From: Bacteroidota bacterium
GTDB lineage: Bacteria; Bacteroidota; Bacteroidia; Chitinophagales; Chitinophagaceae
DNA length: 6,959 nt
Direction: 5' to 3'
Assembly (NCBI GenBank): GCA_023423285.1
Contig: JAFAFV010000245.1
Location: forward strand, 1-6,959
Below are positions 5,860-6,959 of the stretch, piece after piece (within the stretch, counting starts at the first letter, position 1; each line of letters opens with the position of its first letter). The translations under genes were made by a program, and so were the position numbers. A model generated the notes under the pieces. That model ran no database searches. It saw only the letters and a list, made by a program, of their open reading frames with translations, and was not told where the DNA came from.

Positions 5860-6959
5860 TTAGTGGTGCGCATTTTCATGCTCAAACTGTGCCAGTGATT
5901 TTTGTTCGTCTTCAGCCATATTTGCTTTATAAGCATCGCCACTGCGTTTCAATATATGCTTGATCTCAGCAATAGCAATAACAGGGAAGAATTTGCTGAA
6001 CAGGAAATAGCAGGTAAAGAATAAACCAAATGTGCCGAGATAAAACCCTACCTCCCAAATACTTGGCGTATAATACGTACTCCAGGAACTGGGCAGGTAG
6101 TCGCGGTAAATGGAAGTGACGATGATTACAAATCTTTCAAACCACATACCGATGTTTACCAGAATACTCATGAAGAAGGTAACGAGAATGTTGCGCCTCA
6201 TTTTTTGCGACCAGAAGATCTGCGGGGAGATCACATTGCAGCCCATCATGATCCAATAGCTCCATCCGTACGGACTGTTGAGGTTTACCCTGTTTTCTTT
6301 AAAGGCGAACCACTCGTAAGGCACGGCGCTGTACCAGGCCATGAACAATTCTGTTAAATACGCAATACCCACGATAGAACCGGTAAGCACAATCACTTTA
6401 TTCATTACATCAATATGCTCAATGGTAATGTATTCTTCCAGGTTTAATACTTTACGGGTTACCAGCAGCAGCGTTTGCACCATGGCAAAACCGCTGAACA
6501 CCGCACCCGCAACAAAGTAAGGCGGGAAGATGGTGGTATGCCAGCCCGGAACGATAGAAGTAGCAAAGTCAAAAGATACAATGGTGTGTACAGAGAGTAC
6601 TAGCGGAGTAGATAACCCGGCCAAGACCAGTGAAAGCGCCTCGTGCCTTTGCCAGTGCTTGGTACTACCCGTCCAGCCAAAAGCTGTGAGGCCGTAAAAG
6701 AATTTTCTCCATTTTACCGTGGCCCTGTCGCGCAAGGTTGCCAAATCGGGCAATAAACCAGAATACCAGAATAATAATGAAACCGTAAAATAAGTTGAAA
6801 TCGCAAAAACGTCCCAAAGCAGCGGAGAGTTAAAGTTTACCCATAGCGGTCCACGCGTGTTGGGGTAAGGCATTACAAAAAACGCGTTCCATACACGGCC
6901 CATGTGCCAAATGGGAAACTGGCCCGCGCACATTACCGCAAAGATGGTCATCGCTTCTG
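5860..6959 (-). CDS. actC: ActC, NrfD/PsrC-like quinol-oxidising membrane subunit of alternative complex III (5' end missing)
   Basis: ActC is a large integral membrane subunit of alternative complex III, a quinol:electron-acceptor oxidoreductase that replaces bc1; NrfD-family subunits of this type bind quinol. The frame is open to the right edge of the window, so the N-terminal part is lost. The ATG at 6951 is internal, since two in-frame codons (Glu, Ala) precede it and the family is usually clearly longer than the 366 codons visible. Counting from that Met, conserved signatures are HMGR (residues 16-19), the PGWHTTIFPPYFVAGAVFSG block (135-154) and a run of about eight hydrophobic helices ending near 325, followed by a charged, His-ending cytoplasmic-type tail. 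actD follows after 31 bp. Family assignment is firm; orientation and exact quinol ligands cannot be read here. Confidence 0.93.
   Translation of the reverse strand, partial: EAMTIFAVMCAGQFPIWHMGRVWNAFFVMPYPNTRGPLWVNFNSPLLWDVFAISTYFTVSLLFWYSGLLPDLATLRDRATVKWRKFFYGLTAFGWTGSTKHWQRHEALSLVLAGLSTPLVLSVHTIVSFDFATSIVPGWHTTIFPPYFVAGAVFSGFAMVQTLLLVTRKVLNLEEYITIEHIDVMNKVIVLTGSIVGIAYLTELFMAWYSAVPYEWFAFKENRVNLNSPYGWSYWIMMGCNVISPQIFWSQKMRRNILVTFFMSILVNIGMWFERFVIIVTSIYRDYLPSSWSTYYTPSIWEVGFYLGTFGLFFTCYFLFSKFFPVIAIAEIKHILKRSGDAYKANMAEDEQKSLAQFEHENAHH

Overview
The window reads as one minus-strand respiratory operon from a member of the Bacteroidota. The assignment rests on gene order and family content: an alternative complex III (ACIII) cluster directly followed by cytochrome oxidase genes. 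AT-rich leaders without clear Shine-Dalgarno sequences, typical of that phylum, also fit. A Chitinophagales/Sphingobacteriales-like lineage is plausible but cannot be fixed from sequence reading alone.

In transcription order (right to left) the genes are: 3' part of actC (NrfD-like quinol-oxidising membrane subunit, cut by the window's right edge), actD (DUF3341 membrane protein), actE (mono-haem cytochrome c lipoprotein), actF (second large polytopic membrane subunit), coxB (oxidase subunit II with CuA), coxA (oxidase subunit I with haem a, haem a3 and CuB) and the first ~34 codons of cyoE/ctaB (haem O synthase, cut by the left edge). From actC to coxA the gaps are only 31-54 bp, with no convincing internal promoter or terminator, so these genes are probably co-transcribed. 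Every large open frame on the plus strand lies antisense to one of these genes and is a shadow.

Functionally, ACIII replaces the bc1 complex. It oxidises menaquinol/quinol at the membrane, passes electrons through its haem subunits (actA/actB expected just outside the right edge, and ActE here) to CuA in CoxB, and from there to the haem-copper site in CoxA, where O2 is reduced. CoxB has no fused cytochrome c domain, so ActE is the obvious electron carrier between the two complexes. All metal ligands and both proton-pathway signature residues looked for in CoxA and CoxB are present. CyoE would supply haem O, the precursor of haem A.

The core operon is well known. The least ordinary spot is the coxA-cyoE junction (1-240). 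An ATG with 13 sense codons begins one base after the coxA stop and then hits a stop. A near-identical 18-bp copy of its end recurs 129 bp later, in the same reading frame, as the start of the recognisable CyoE sequence. The intervening DNA holds two inverted repeats. It looks like an insertion or duplication that detached the original cyoE start, leaving the present gene with only GTG/TTG start candidates.
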